Positions 63,910 to 64,000 of a DNA stretch of 64,000 nt are shown piece after piece. The notes below the pieces were generated by a model that worked only from the letters and a program-made list of their open reading frames with translations, searched no databases and was not told the DNA's origin. The stretch comes from Deltaproteobacteria bacterium. GTDB taxonomy: Bacteria > Desulfobacterota > Desulfuromonadia > Geobacterales > JAJYBI01. The stretch's first letter is position 1. Every line of letters begins with the position of its first letter. The stretch spans positions 1 through 64,000 of the forward strand of contig JAJYBI010000016.1 of the NCBI GenBank assembly GCA_021779095.1, written 5' to 3'. A program made the position numbers and the translations under genes.

Positions 63910-64000
63910 GTTTGAGACCCCGCTCCGGAATGTGGTCCTGCGGGCACTACCCTAGCACGATGCCGTGTCGATTGCAGCAGGTAAAAACGGATCGGCAGAG

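Overview
The window looks like a chromosomal segment of a Geobacteraceae-type deltaproteobacterium (Geobacter/Geotalea-like). The main pointers are two acetate-permease modules (ActP-type symporter plus DUF485 subunit) with an IclR regulator, a glyoxylate/succinic-semialdehyde reductase of the Geobacter type, the recO-glyQ-glyS order, many response regulators with MshEN, DUF4388, PilZ or CheX domains, and intergenic palindromes of a kind common in this group. This assignment rests on remembered family and synteny resemblance, not on a search. GC content is moderate on the left, high from about 30 kb onward, and drops locally at 52.8-53.6 kb.

Layout. 0-0.7 kb: the 3' end of a 23S rRNA gene, the 5S rRNA and a terminator. 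0.8-9.7 kb: an all-minus block with a PLP aminotransferase, a DUF294 nucleotidyltransferase-like protein, two ActP/DUF485 pairs and an IclR regulator. 10.4-22.6 kb: housekeeping and envelope genes (yebC, YkgJ-like, lpxH, PerM-type transporter, copA, PilZ protein, FKBP isomerase, a response regulator with a degenerate J-domain, mltG, cardiolipin synthase). 22.6-29.5 kb: a MacAB-type efflux operon with a recognisable promoter and operator, a decayed DUF190 gene, a lipoprotein, bamD and typA. 29.8-38.8 kb: Rrf2 regulator, cysK, larE, hsp20, two proteins under 60 residues, polA, a broken corA and a release-factor-like GGQ protein. 39-51.9 kb: mutS2, dapF, HIT, nfo, PstS-like, macrodomain, dtd, cheX, a fused pabB-pabC, a reductase, folA and a DUF985 cupin. 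52-54.2 kb: a small accessory island (DUF4160, DUF2442-DUF6429 fusion, uracil-DNA-glycosylase-like orphan, mini membrane protein, HicBA). 54.3-64 kb: porin, recO, glyQ/glyS, two tandem MshEN-receiver proteins, DoxX and a DUF4388 protein with a pseudo-receiver.

How the genes fit together: acetate uptake (ActP/DUF485, IclR); cysteine and sulfur handling (Rrf2, CysK, LarE); DNA maintenance (PolA, MutS2, Nfo, RecO, possibly the 52.8 kb protein); folate synthesis (PabBC, FolA); envelope building (LpxH, MltG, Cls, BamD, porin, MacAB); and several signalling proteins likely tied to cyclic-di-GMP or motility. The non-coding part is rich: at least two families of nested palindromic repeats sit between genes, and three genes (larE, the GGQ protein, folA) end inside such repeats. 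Two pseudogenes (corA and DUF190) can be reconstructed from frameshifts.
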